Positions 25,135 to 33,145 of a stretch of 64,000 nucleotides of DNA are shown here, in pieces. Within the stretch, counting starts at the first letter, position 1; each line of letters begins with the position of its first letter. The notes below the pieces were generated by a model, which was given only the letters and a program-made list of their open reading frames with translations, had not been told where the DNA came from and made no database searches. Position numbers and translations under genes: made by a program. The DNA comes from Streptomyces liliifuscus (lineage in GTDB: Bacteria; Actinomycetota; Actinomycetes; Streptomycetales; Streptomycetaceae), in assembly GCF_016598615.1 (NCBI RefSeq), contig NZ_CP066831.1:10788001-10852000 (forward strand), read 5' to 3'.

Positions 25135-26685
25135 TCATTTCTCGGCTGAGGTGGGCGCTTGGGGGATGCGTAGCTCGAAGCATGCTCCGAGGGTCCGGGG
25201 GGTGAGAGTCAGGGTGCCCTGGTGGCGGTGGGCCAGGTCGCGGGCGATGGCGAGGCCCAGGCCGGTGCCGCCGTCGTCGCGGGAGCGGGCGTCGTCGAGC
25301 CGGACGAAGCGTTCGAAGATGCGCTCGGCGTCCTCGGCAGGCACGCCCGGTCCGTCGTCGTGCACCGTGAGGACGACCCAGGCGTCCTGGTTCCGGATGG
25401 TGATCTGGATGCGGTGTGCGGCGTGGCGGGCGGCGTTGTCGATGAGGTTGCGCAGCAGCCGCTCGTATTCGTCGGGGATTCCGTGTGCGTGTGCGGGGGC
25501 GGTGCTGTCGCAGGTGAGGGTCAACGGCCTTTCGGCGAGGGGGTATTGCTCGGTCAGCTGGGAGGCGAGGGCTGCCAGGTCGACAGGGTCAGGACCGGTT
25601 GTGGGGGTGCGGGTGTCGAGGCGGGCGAGAAGCAGCAGGTCTTCGGTGAGGGCCTGGAGGCGGCGGGTCTGCCGTGCGGCGGTGGTGGCCGCGGCGGGCC
25701 AGTCGGTGCGTTCCGGGTAGGCGAGCGCGACTTCCAGGCTGGCCAGCAGTGTGGTGAGGGGGCTGCGCAGTTCGTGGGCGGCGTCCGCGACGAACCGGCG
25801 TTGCTGGGCGGCGGCGTTGTCGAGGCGTTGGAGGGTCGTGTTGATGGTGGTGGCCAGAGCGGTGATCTCGTGTCCCGCGGCGGGGATGGTGACCCGTTCG
25901 CGGGGGTCGCTCGCGGTGACCGAGGCGGTGAGGACGCGGATGGCTTCGACCGGCCGCAGCGCGATGCGGACGGCGAAGTAGGTGACGGCGGCGATCAGTA
26001 CGAGGCTGACGAGCCCGGCCCGCAGCAGTCGGCGGTCTGTGGCCTCGGTGATTGTCTCGGCGATATCCGCGCCTGCGTGCGGGAGCACCACGACATAGAC
26101 CCGCAGCTGGGCGTCGGCGGTGACACCCAGAGCCGCGGCTCTGGCGCTGCTCAGTTCATCGGCCCTGACATCGTCGTACATGACCGGGTAGGTCCCACCG
26201 TCCTTGCCGAACCGGTCCCAGGGCTCGGAGTCGTGGCGCGCCGGTATGCGCATGGGAATGGTCGTATAGCCCCAGGCCGCCCCGTCATCCGGTGGCGCGG
26301 GCAACTCGGCCTTCGGCGGGGCGGGCAGCACATGGCGGGTGCCGGGATCGAGCTCCTCCATGCCTCCGCCGTACGCGACAGCGGCGCGGCGGCCGGTCGC
26401 GACGACCTCGTACGGCACGGGGCTTCGGCGAACGGGAACCACACCCTCCTCCAGCTGATCGACGAGAGCCAAGAGCTGTTCCTGCGCCTGCCCTTCGGCG
26501 ATCTGCGTGCTCTCGCGGTAGACGTCGCGGTGTACCCACCAGCCGATGCCGACCAGGATGACGGCGGCGGTCGAAGCGGCGGCCAGGGCCGTGCGGGCCC
26601 GTACCGAGCCCGGCCACCAGCGGCGTCGCGGCCCGGTCGCGTTCACGGTCGGCCACCAGCGGCGTCGCGGCTCAGTCGCGTTCAC
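25135..26685 (-). CDS. Sensor histidine kinase of an OmpR-type two-component system
   Basis: The 516-residue kinase has two membrane segments around a large extracellular domain (about residues 50-190), a HAMP region, the H-box FVADAAHELRSPLTTLL, N-box LLRNLIDNAARHA and G-box DDGPGVP. It would phosphorylate the regulator encoded just upstream. The GTG at 26685 overlaps the regulator's end by 14 bases. The first 26 codons contain a 39-base tandem duplication (26646-26685 and the next copy), so a GTG at 26646 is an equal alternative start. Confidence 0.9.
   Translation of the reverse strand: MNATEPRRRWWPTVNATGPRRRWWPGSVRARTALAAASTAAVILVGIGWWVHRDVYRESTQIAEGQAQEQLLALVDQLEEGVVPVRRSPVPYEVVATGRRAAVAYGGGMEELDPGTRHVLPAPPKAELPAPPDDGAAWGYTTIPMRIPARHDSEPWDRFGKDGGTYPVMYDDVRADELSSARAAALGVTADAQLRVYVVVLPHAGADIAETITEATDRRLLRAGLVSLVLIAAVTYFAVRIALRPVEAIRVLTASVTASDPRERVTIPAAGHEITALATTINTTLQRLDNAAAQQRRFVADAAHELRSPLTTLLASLEVALAYPERTDWPAAATTAARQTRRLQALTEDLLLLARLDTRTPTTGPDPVDLAALASQLTEQYPLAERPLTLTCDSTAPAHAHGIPDEYERLLRNLIDNAARHAAHRIQITIRNQDAWVVLTVHDDGPGVPAEDAERIFERFVRLDDARSRDDGGTGLGLAIARDLAHRHQGTLTLTPRTLGACFELRIPQAPTSAEK
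26608..26685 (-). repeat. 39-base tandem duplication at the regulator/kinase junction
   Basis: Two adjacent copies of a 39-base unit start at the GTG codons 26685 and 26646 (both begin GTGAACGCGAC) and encode VNATEPRRRWWPT and VNATGPRRRWWPG. A few bases differ. The first copy also covers the end of the response-regulator gene. Confidence 0.85.
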
Positions 26686-27352
26686 GGTCGTCCACCAGTC
26701 GGTAGCCGGTACCCCGTACGGTCTGCAGGGACTGCCGGTCGAAGGCGGCGTCCACCTTCTTGCGGAGGGCGCTGACGCGCGCCTCCACCAGGTTGGGATC
26801 CAGGGCTTCGTCGGGCCACGCGTGATAGAGCAGATCCGATTTGGAGACCGCCTGGCCGGCCCGGCGGGCCAGCAGCTCCAGCACGGCGAACTCCCTGGGC
26901 GTGAGTTCCACCCGGGCCCCGGCCCGGCGGCAGACCCGGCCGGCGACATCCAGCGAGAGGTCGCCCACGGCAAGGACGGGCGGCGCGACCGTGGCGGCCC
27001 GTCTGACCAGGGCCCTCAGCCGTGCGACGAGCACCAAGTAGGAGAAGGGTTTGGCCAGGTAGTCATCGGCCCCCGTGTCCAGGGCCTCCGCCTGGTCCCA
27101 GTCCCCGTCCTTGGCGGTGAGCACCAGGATCGGCGTCGCGTTGCCCTCCCGGCGCAACTGGGCGCAGACCTTGTAGCCGTTGAGCCCGGGCAGCATCAAG
27201 TCCAGTACGACAAGGGCGTATTCACCGGTCCGGGCCATCCACAGTCCCTGCCGACCGTCGTGGGCCAGGTCGACGCTGTAGCCCTCGGCGGTCAGACCGG
27301 TGTGCAGGGTGTGGGCAAGGTCGACCTCGTCTTCGACCACCAGGATGCGCAT
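26672..27352 (-). CDS. OmpR-type response regulator
   Basis: The 226-residue protein has a receiver domain (MRILVVEDEVDLAHTL; phospho-acceptor Asp51 in VVLDLMLPG; Lys in LAKPFSY) and a winged-helix DNA-binding domain (LTPREFAVLELLARR). It pairs with the overlapping kinase gene. Direct repeats GGTCAG upstream are candidate binding sites. The neighbouring divergent glycosyltransferase may be its target. Confidence 0.93.
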   Translation of the reverse strand: MRILVVEDEVDLAHTLHTGLTAEGYSVDLAHDGRQGLWMARTGEYALVVLDLMLPGLNGYKVCAQLRREGNATPILVLTAKDGDWDQAEALDTGADDYLAKPFSYLVLVARLRALVRRAATVAPPVLAVGDLSLDVAGRVCRRAGARVELTPREFAVLELLARRAGQAVSKSDLLYHAWPDEALDPNLVEARVSALRKKVDAAFDRQSLQTVRGTGYRLVDDRERD

Positions 27353-27396
27353 GCGGTGCAGCCTTGCACAGCGCCGGCCCGCTTTCCTGATCGGCC

Positions 27397-27423
27397 GGTC
27401 AGGTTGGGTCAGCCTCCGGTCAA
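27397..27423. promoter_or_regulatory. Three GGTCA direct repeats, candidate OmpR-type box
   Basis: GGTCAG, GGTCAG and GGTCAA begin at 27397, 27407 and 27418, a 10-11 base phase typical of OmpR/PhoB-type sites. They lie between the divergent response-regulator and glycosyltransferase genes. Confidence 0.5.
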
Positions 27424-27480
27424 CGAGGTCCCGGCACGCTGGCGGAGCTTCTTCGCCGCTGCTGAAAGGCCCTGTCGCCG

Positions 27481-29019
27481 ATGTCTCTTGCTCAGCTCGA
27501 AATTATCAACGATACGAAAAGCGCTCCTCAGGGAATTTCCGAGCTCTCACGCCGAGAATTCCTCACCCCATTGCTCTTGCCCGTTCTGCTGTCCACCCTT
27601 CTCGGTCTATGGGGAATTCGCAGAGACGGAACCGTATGGCATGACGAGGCTGCGACTCTCGGATTGGCTTCCCGTAGCCTGCCGGATCTGTGGCAGACGC
27701 TGGGCAACATAGACGCCGTGCATGGAGCGTATTACCTTCTCATGCATGGGCTGTTTGGCCTGTTCGGGACCGACCTCCTGGTGCTGCGTCTTCCGTCTGT
27801 TCTTGCCGGTGCGCTGGCGGCGGCGGGAGTCACGGCGCTCGGGGCCCGATTGTCAGGGACACGAGTCGGCATACTGGCAGGCCTTTCCTTCGCCCTACTC
27901 CCTGCTGTTCAAAGGTATTCACAGGAGGGGCGCTCGTACTCGCTCGTCTGCGCACTCGTGGTCTGGGCGACATATTTTCTTGTGAGTGCGGTACTCGGCT
28001 GTCGAGCCCCGGTAATTGCTGGGCGTAGAAGTCCGATGGCGCCGTGGATCGCATACGGTGCTCTCATGCTGGCAGCGTGCATACTGCATCAGTTCGCCGC
28101 CCTCGCCCTGGTGGCACATGCCTTTGCCCTGCCAAATCATGTGCGGCGCCCGTGGGCATGCACCGCACTCCTGGTCGTGGCGGGATTCGCGCCCATTGCG
28201 GCTCTGGGAATAGCGCAGTCTGAGCAGGTAGCATGGATCAACGGTGTCACCGGTGGTCAATACCAGCGCTTCGCAATACAATTTTCTTTCGCAATGGTGC
28301 TGTCTTATTTCGCTTCATCGGGGAGCGCCGGCAAAGCTTCTCCTGAAGCGCCTTTCAGTCTACGGGCGATCGCCCTTCCTCTGTTCGTGCTGCCCACAGT
28401 ACTTCTTGTGCTGATTTCTCTTTACAAGCCGTTCTATGTAGAGAGGTACGTGCTCTACAGCCTCGTCGGCCTGGCGCTCCTCCTGGGGGCCGTGCTGGAC
28501 CGTGTGTCAGAACTAGGGCGCAATCTGCGAGCGACTGCAGTGATTGTTGTCGCTTTGGCGATCGCACTGCTCATACCCGAGTCCCTCAAGGTGCGGACAC
28601 CGGAAAGTCGATCGGACAACGTCACCGACCTGGCAACAATCCTGTCCAGGGAATACACTCCTGGCGCCGGAATTCTCTACTTGTCCGTGAAGAGGCGCGC
28701 CTGGACACTGGCCTACCCTTCGCTGAGCAGAGGAATGTTCGACATTTCCCAGGAGCTCACTCCGGCTGCCTCGCACGGCCTTTACGGAACCGAACTTCCT
28801 TCCCCTGAGATTCGCGTGCGCATGCGCAGCAGTCCACGAATTCTCGTGGTAACTGAGCCCAAAGGTCATCGGGTCGAAAGTAACGGGACAGGACTGATGA
28901 AAGAGAGGGTTCTGGCCGAATGTTTCACCAAGATCCGCACCGTACAAATTAACGGAGCACGAGTCATTATTTACGAGCCCCGCACAACGGCCACTGAGGC
29001 TGAACTCGCGGTGCCGTAG
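27481..29019 (+). CDS. Membrane glycosyltransferase (GT39-like)
   Basis: The 512-residue protein has some 9-11 membrane segments and, in the first extracellular loop, DGTVWHDEAATLGLASRS with the Asp-Glu pair used by GT39/PMT-type polyprenyl-phosphate-sugar transferases. RYSQEGRSYSLVCAL matches a second conserved loop. Such enzymes take a sugar from a lipid carrier outside the membrane. GC content is lower than that of the neighbours, suggesting separate origin. No other sugar genes are adjacent, and control by the divergent two-component system is possible. Confidence 0.8.
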   Translation: MSLAQLEIINDTKSAPQGISELSRREFLTPLLLPVLLSTLLGLWGIRRDGTVWHDEAATLGLASRSLPDLWQTLGNIDAVHGAYYLLMHGLFGLFGTDLLVLRLPSVLAGALAAAGVTALGARLSGTRVGILAGLSFALLPAVQRYSQEGRSYSLVCALVVWATYFLVSAVLGCRAPVIAGRRSPMAPWIAYGALMLAACILHQFAALALVAHAFALPNHVRRPWACTALLVVAGFAPIAALGIAQSEQVAWINGVTGGQYQRFAIQFSFAMVLSYFASSGSAGKASPEAPFSLRAIALPLFVLPTVLLVLISLYKPFYVERYVLYSLVGLALLLGAVLDRVSELGRNLRATAVIVVALAIALLIPESLKVRTPESRSDNVTDLATILSREYTPGAGILYLSVKRRAWTLAYPSLSRGMFDISQELTPAASHGLYGTELPSPEIRVRMRSSPRILVVTEPKGHRVESNGTGLMKERVLAECFTKIRTVQINGARVIIYEPRTTATEAELAVP

Positions 29020-29171
29020 CAGCTGACGGTCCGCCGACGTGGTCGCCGGCCGTGGAGAACAGACAGAACCTCAGGCGACGCGGTTCACAGAGCCGGTCCT
29101 TGCCGGACAGGGCGAGCATGGGCATCCAGGGCGACAGCCAAGAACGTGACAGCGTCGCTCACTTGGACGCC

Positions 29172-29759
29172 CTACAAGGGTCTCAGCACGCCCACGGGGT
29201 CGGCGGACGCGATCTCGGCAAACTCCTCAAAGTCCATGTTCGCGATCGACAGATTCGCGTGAACGCCGTGTACGGCGCCGGGAGCAGAACGGAACTCACG
29301 AGGAGGCCGAGTGTCAATGAGCTCCTGGTAGTACATCGGGTCCAAGTCCTCATCCTCGGCCCGGACGTCGCAGGTTAGAAGTGCACGGTCGGAGGACTGC
29401 ATGGTCACACGGTCGGCCATGAAGACCACGCTGAGGCTCTCGTCCCGTCTCACGGCAGCGATGACCTCATCGGGCGTGGCCTCGGCCCAGACCGGGTCAT
29501 CGATGAGGTGAACCTGCGCATGGAACTGCCCTCTCTCACCCCATGGCTGCGTCAGTTTCCTCACCAACGCCTGCCACGACGCACTGTCGCCGTAGTCGGT
29601 CCTGATGACCAAGGCGGCAAACTCATCTCGCCCAGCAATCTCATGCAGTACGCGCACGTCTTCCTCCCCAGCCCTCAGAGGCCTTCCGCCTACCCGGTCG
29701 ATCGTCTTGAACAGTGGAGCACGGTTGCTTCTGGGATGATCCGTCGGCAGCCGGAGCAT
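29172..29759 (-). CDS. DUF6924 domain protein
   Basis: The 195-residue protein contains ALVIRTDYGDSASWQAL and later VVFMADRVTMQSS and SIANMDFEEFAEIA, a pattern I associate with the actinobacterial DUF6924 family. No catalytic motif or signal was seen, so it is probably a soluble cytoplasmic protein. Function is unknown. The first 40 residues look less conserved, and an internal start is possible. Confidence 0.6.
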   Translation of the reverse strand: MLRLPTDHPRSNRAPLFKTIDRVGGRPLRAGEEDVRVLHEIAGRDEFAALVIRTDYGDSASWQALVRKLTQPWGERGQFHAQVHLIDDPVWAEATPDEVIAAVRRDESLSVVFMADRVTMQSSDRALLTCDVRAEDEDLDPMYYQELIDTRPPREFRSAPGAVHGVHANLSIANMDFEEFAEIASADPVGVLRPL

Positions 29760-29853
29760 AAGGGCAGGGCCTCTTGCTACTGAACTTGAATGCGTGATGT
29801 CGGTGGTGCCGCGGAGCCCGCTAGGCGCTGGTCGTTCGGGATCAAGAGCGTGT

Positions 29854-30204
29854 CTACAACCAGTGACGCGCGGCGGCCAGCGTCACGTCGATGTCGTCGC
29901 TCCATGAACAGACTTCCATCCACGAGAGGTAGCCGCCCTGAGTGAAGACCAGGACCTCACCGGGGCACTCGCCGGCTTCGGTGACGAGCTGCGCTTCGGC
30001 CGCCACCACCGTGCCGGGGCCGGTGGGTGCAGGTTCCACCTTGCTGGTGTCGAGCTCGAAGTAGGCGGTGCCACACCCACATGTGCAGCGTGCTCGCATG
30101 CTGAGGTGCGGAACCTGCCTTTGGAGCGCGATATGAACCGGGGTGTCCCCGTGCAGGACTGCCGCAAGCATGTCGGCTACGTCTGCAGGCAGGCTCTCGT
30201 TCAT
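29854..30204 (-). CDS. Hypothetical protein with a CxCGCG motif
   Basis: From the ATG at 30204 the product has 116 residues (MNESLPADVADMLAAVLHGD). The central CTCGCGTAYFELD may bind a metal or be a small beta-hairpin. The end (SWMEVCSWSDDIDVTLAAAR) has two Trp and another Cys. I do not recognise a family function. The frame extends upstream without a ribosome-binding site. Confidence 0.6.
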   Translation of the reverse strand: MNESLPADVADMLAAVLHGDTPVHIALQRQVPHLSMRARCTCGCGTAYFELDTSKVEPAPTGPGTVVAAEAQLVTEAGECPGEVLVFTQGGYLSWMEVCSWSDDIDVTLAAARHWL

Positions 30205-30299
30205 CTCGTCACCGTAACTGACCGGCGACTTTGGACTCGGACGTGCAAGCCCCGTCGCCGATCGGGCAGCCAGCATGTTCACACTTCTAGGGCCCGTCT

Positions 30300-31159
30300 T
30301 CAAACGGATCTTGCCCAGAGCAGGAACGACGCCAGGCTGACCGCCGCTTCGTAGGAGGTGGCGGTCTTGTCATACCTGGTGGCGATGCCGCGGAAGTGCT
30401 TGAGGGTGTTGAAGCACCGCTCGACGGTGTTGCGTCGGCGGTAGATCTAGCGGTCGAAGCCGGGTGGCCGGCCACCATGGCGGCCGCAGTTGTGTCGGTG
30501 TCGTTGCTGGTTGGACTTCTCCGGGATGGTTTGGCCGATCCCGCGCTTGCGCAGGTATGCACGGAATCCGCGGGAGCTGTAGGCCTTGTCTGCGATCACG
30601 TGGTCGGGGCGGCAGCGCGGGCGGCCGAGGCCCAGGCGCGGAACTCGGATGCGTTCCAGTAACGGCTGTGCACAGATGCCGTCGTGGCGTTGGCCCGGAG
30701 TGATCAGGAGGGCCAGGGGTCTGCCGCGGCTGTCGCAGGCGAGGTGGATCTTGGTGGTCAGGCCTCCTCGGGATCGACCAAGGGCGTGATCGTCCGGTTC
30801 GTCGTGCCGGTACGTCCCCCTTTTCGGCCGGTGGCGGCGGCATGCTGGTGAGCGCGGACGATGGTGGAGTCGATCTGGACAAGCCAGTCGATGCCACCGG
30901 CCGCATCAGCCTGGGCCTGGATCTGCTGGAGGGCGTGGGTGAACACACCTGCCAACGCGTAGCGACGGAAACGGGTGCAGACCGTTTTCCAGGGCCCGTA
31001 GCATTCGGGCAGGTCACGCCATGTGATACCCGTGCGGATCTTGTAGACCATCCCGTTGATGACCTGCCGGTCGTCCATCCTCGGCCTGCCGGTCACGGCC
31101 TGGGGTATGAGCGGAGCGAGTAACTCCCACTCCTGATTGGTGAGTTCATGTCGACGCAC
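30300..31159 (-). pseudogene. IS5/IS427-type transposase, two frames, one nonsense codon
   Basis: The first frame (GTG 31159) reads RRHELTNQEWELLAPLIPQ and IDSTIVRAHQHAAATG; the second supplies DDHALGRSRGGLTTKIHLA, HVIADKAYSSRGFRAYLRK and ends SLASFLLWARSV. The shift falls near AAAAGGGGG (complement of 30816-30824), where this group uses programmed -1 frameshifting. However, TAG at 30447-30449 interrupts the second frame before IYRRRNTVERCFN, removing the catalytic Glu region, so the enzyme is probably dead. Confidence 0.75.
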
Positions 31160-31185
31160 TCCGCCATGATCCGCCAGCAGGCGAT

Positions 31186-31193
31186 CTTTGAAG
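31186..31193 (+). repeat. Inner copy of CTTTGAAG at the passenger junction
   Basis: CTTTGAAG here continues into the transposase-side sequence, while the same 8 bases at 31705-31712 continue into the true inverted repeat end. The passenger segment lies between them. Confidence 0.7.
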
Positions 31194-31223
31194 TTGGGGA
31201 CGCAGGACCCGCACAATCGCGGT

Positions 31224-31631
31224 ATGACCGACATCGTCGAAGCTGCCTGGCACAAGATCCTGGCCACCGCCGGCGAGTCCTCCCGGCCGGAGGGCGCGCC
31301 GCTCCTGGGACCGTTCACCGAGATGGTGCGGGTGGCGCATGCCGAGCCCCAACTGCGTCAGCTCTACCCGTGGACCGGTATGTGGGAGCTGCACTTCAGC
31401 AGGTGCACGGAGATCCGCCCCACCTGGGACATCCCCTACATCGGCACTCTGGGAGACGGCCGGTACTACGTCGAGGGGCCGAGCCGGAGCAGCCCGCGGA
31501 TCGCCGAGACAGACAGCGCGCAGGCCGCCGTAGCGATGGTCATCGATCAACTGCCGCCACACTGCGGTCCGGCCTTCATCGGCAGCGCGGAGGAACTGGC
31601 CGCTCATGAGAGGGCGCGCGACAACAGGTAG
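31224..31631 (+). CDS. DUF6193-like protein, passenger within the insertion sequence
   Basis: The 135-residue product starts MTDIVEAAWHKILATAGE and has QLYPWTGMWELHFSRCTEI and AVAMVIDQLPPHCGPAF, the pattern of the actinobacterial DUF6193 family of unknown function. It is opposite in strand to the transposase and lies between two copies of CTTTGAAG inside the element. It is about the usual length, so probably complete. No ribosome-binding site is obvious. Its presence in the element suggests capture rather than a transposition role. Confidence 0.65.
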   Translation: MTDIVEAAWHKILATAGESSRPEGAPLLGPFTEMVRVAHAEPQLRQLYPWTGMWELHFSRCTEIRPTWDIPYIGTLGDGRYYVEGPSRSSPRIAETDSAQAAVAMVIDQLPPHCGPAFIGSAEELAAHERARDNR

Positions 31632-31693
31632 GAGCATGTTCGTCGGCACGATAGAAGTCGCGGAGGGGGAGCGAAAGCCAGCCGCAATCAAGA

Positions 31694-32773
31694 TCAGCAA
31701 CGGACTTTGAAGACGGACCCTAGCACCAGACCGGTACCAGCGAGGCAGCCATTGATGACCTCCGGTCGGTACTGCAGCATCTTGAGCCTGCGCTTCACGG
31801 CGCGGGTGATCTGGCTGAGGTCGGCGGCGGCGAGGTTGCCGATGTCGCGCTTGACCAGCGACCAGATGCCTTCTTGCGGGTTCAGGTCGGGTGCGTAGGC
31901 GGGCAGCTGGAAGCCCCTGAGCCAGTCCGCGTTCGCTTCGATGAACGCCCGTAAGGACTTGGTCAGGTGGAGGCGGACGTTGTCCCAGACCAGGATGATC
32001 GGGCCGCCGAGCTGGATGCGGGCGCGGATCAGCAGGTCACGGAAGTCGCGCCAACCGAAGCCCTTGGGCTGGTCCTTGCGTCCGGTGTACTCCCGGACGG
32101 AGTAGAAAGGCCGGGACCGCTCGCCGGGCTTGTAGCAGGCCATGCCCACCATCGACACCCGGCCCGAGCCCCGGCCGGGCACGCGGGCCACCGGGGTGCA
32201 GCCCCAGCGGCACCAGCCCTGGCTCGCGGCGACGTCAGCGACTGACCGGCCTCGTCCTCGAAAACGATCCATCCGCCGCAGGCCGCCGCAATGCTCTTAC
32301 CCGCGGCCAGACCTCCTTCTTCCACAGATCCACCGCCTCGTCGTCACGCTCGATCGCATGGCGGGCCGGTTGCTGCCACGACCAGCCGTGCCGCTTCAGC
32401 AACCGCCATGTCCCCTCGACTGTGGAGCTCACATGGAACAGCCGGCCGACCAGCGTCTTCACACGGGCCAGTGCCCACCGCTGATCAACCCAGCCGTGAA
32501 CCAGGAGGCCGCGCTCCAACTCCCGCTCCAGCTTGGCGACCTGCTTTTCACTGAGCCTCGGCCGCCCGGGGACCCCTTCGACAGGACTCCAGCCTCCCCG
32601 CGCTCGCGCCAATGGAGGCGCCACCGTTCCACCGACCGCTCGCCGACTCGCAACGCGGCAGCGATCTCCCGGTTCTTTTCCCCACGCTTGTAGCCTTCCA
32701 CCGCTTGAAGCCGGATCCGCTCCCGCTCGGCCCTCCCAGCGTCGGTCAACCGGCCGCCTTGCGCGCATCTCAC
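31694..32773 (-). pseudogene. IS630-type transposase relic with several frameshifts
   Basis: Pieces in three phases join into one IS630-type transposase: a helix-turn-helix start (RGEKNREIAAALRVGERSVE), ARVKTLVGRLFHVSSTVEGT, the first catalytic stretch GGWIVFEDEAGQSL, then IILVWDNVRLHLTK and LPAYAPDLNPQEGIWSLVKR with DDE residues. The last residues of the final frame are read from the IS5 end; rejoining across that insertion gives GTGLVLEV and a stop. At least two frame changes mean it is not functional, unless one is programmed. Confidence 0.75.
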
Positions 32774-33145
32774 GGTCCAGAGCTACCCGAGCTGAGCGGC
32801 CACCGTCAGGCGAACGGTGCCGACATCACCCAATCAAGTTCAGTAGTTCAGGTGAGGTATCCGGCGGGGCCGTCCAGCTCTGTAGCGGTGCGGCCCGATC
32901 GCGTGCTTGTCCTCCGCCTAGCCCTTCGGCTCGTGAGGACTGTGGAAACGCGCCCAACGATCCGCGTATGTACTGCGCAACATGTGCGCGAGGGACGGCC
33001 CTTCTTGACGGCCTTGGGGAACTTCGCCCCGTGGAGGCGGGTTCAAGTCCTTCTGGGTACGGGCCTGTTCCGGGTGATTGCGGGGCTCGGACGGTCGGAC
33101 CCATACTGTGGCTGGCCGTACGGGGGGCTGGGGGAGGCCGGCGAG
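32774..33145. other. Intergenic region upstream of the FtsX-type ABC operon
   Basis: No gene was recognised. The open frame running through here into the permease lacks coding character. Direct repeats GACGGCC and a GGGGAACTTCGCCCC hairpin lie around 32990-33030 and may be regulatory. A TTCAAGTCC string near 33043 recalls a tRNA T-loop, but no cloverleaf forms. Confidence 0.45.

Larger units (their letters stand above)
30290..31720 (-). mobile_element. IS5/IS427-type insertion sequence with a passenger gene
   Basis: Terminal inverted repeats GGGCCCGTCTTCAAA (30290-30304) and the complement of GGGTCCGTCTTCAAA (31706-31720) differ at one base, and both ends are flanked by TA, the expected 2-base target duplication. 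Inside are the transposase remnant (minus strand) and a foreign gene at 31224-31631. The passenger segment lies between two copies of CTTTGAAG, part of the inverted repeat. The element sits inside the last codons of an IS630-type transposase. Confidence 0.75.

Noticed and set aside
33030..33070. TTCAAGTCC preceded by GCGGG, like a tRNA T-arm
   Set aside because: The T-stem does not pair over five bases and no acceptor or anticodon arm could be drawn.
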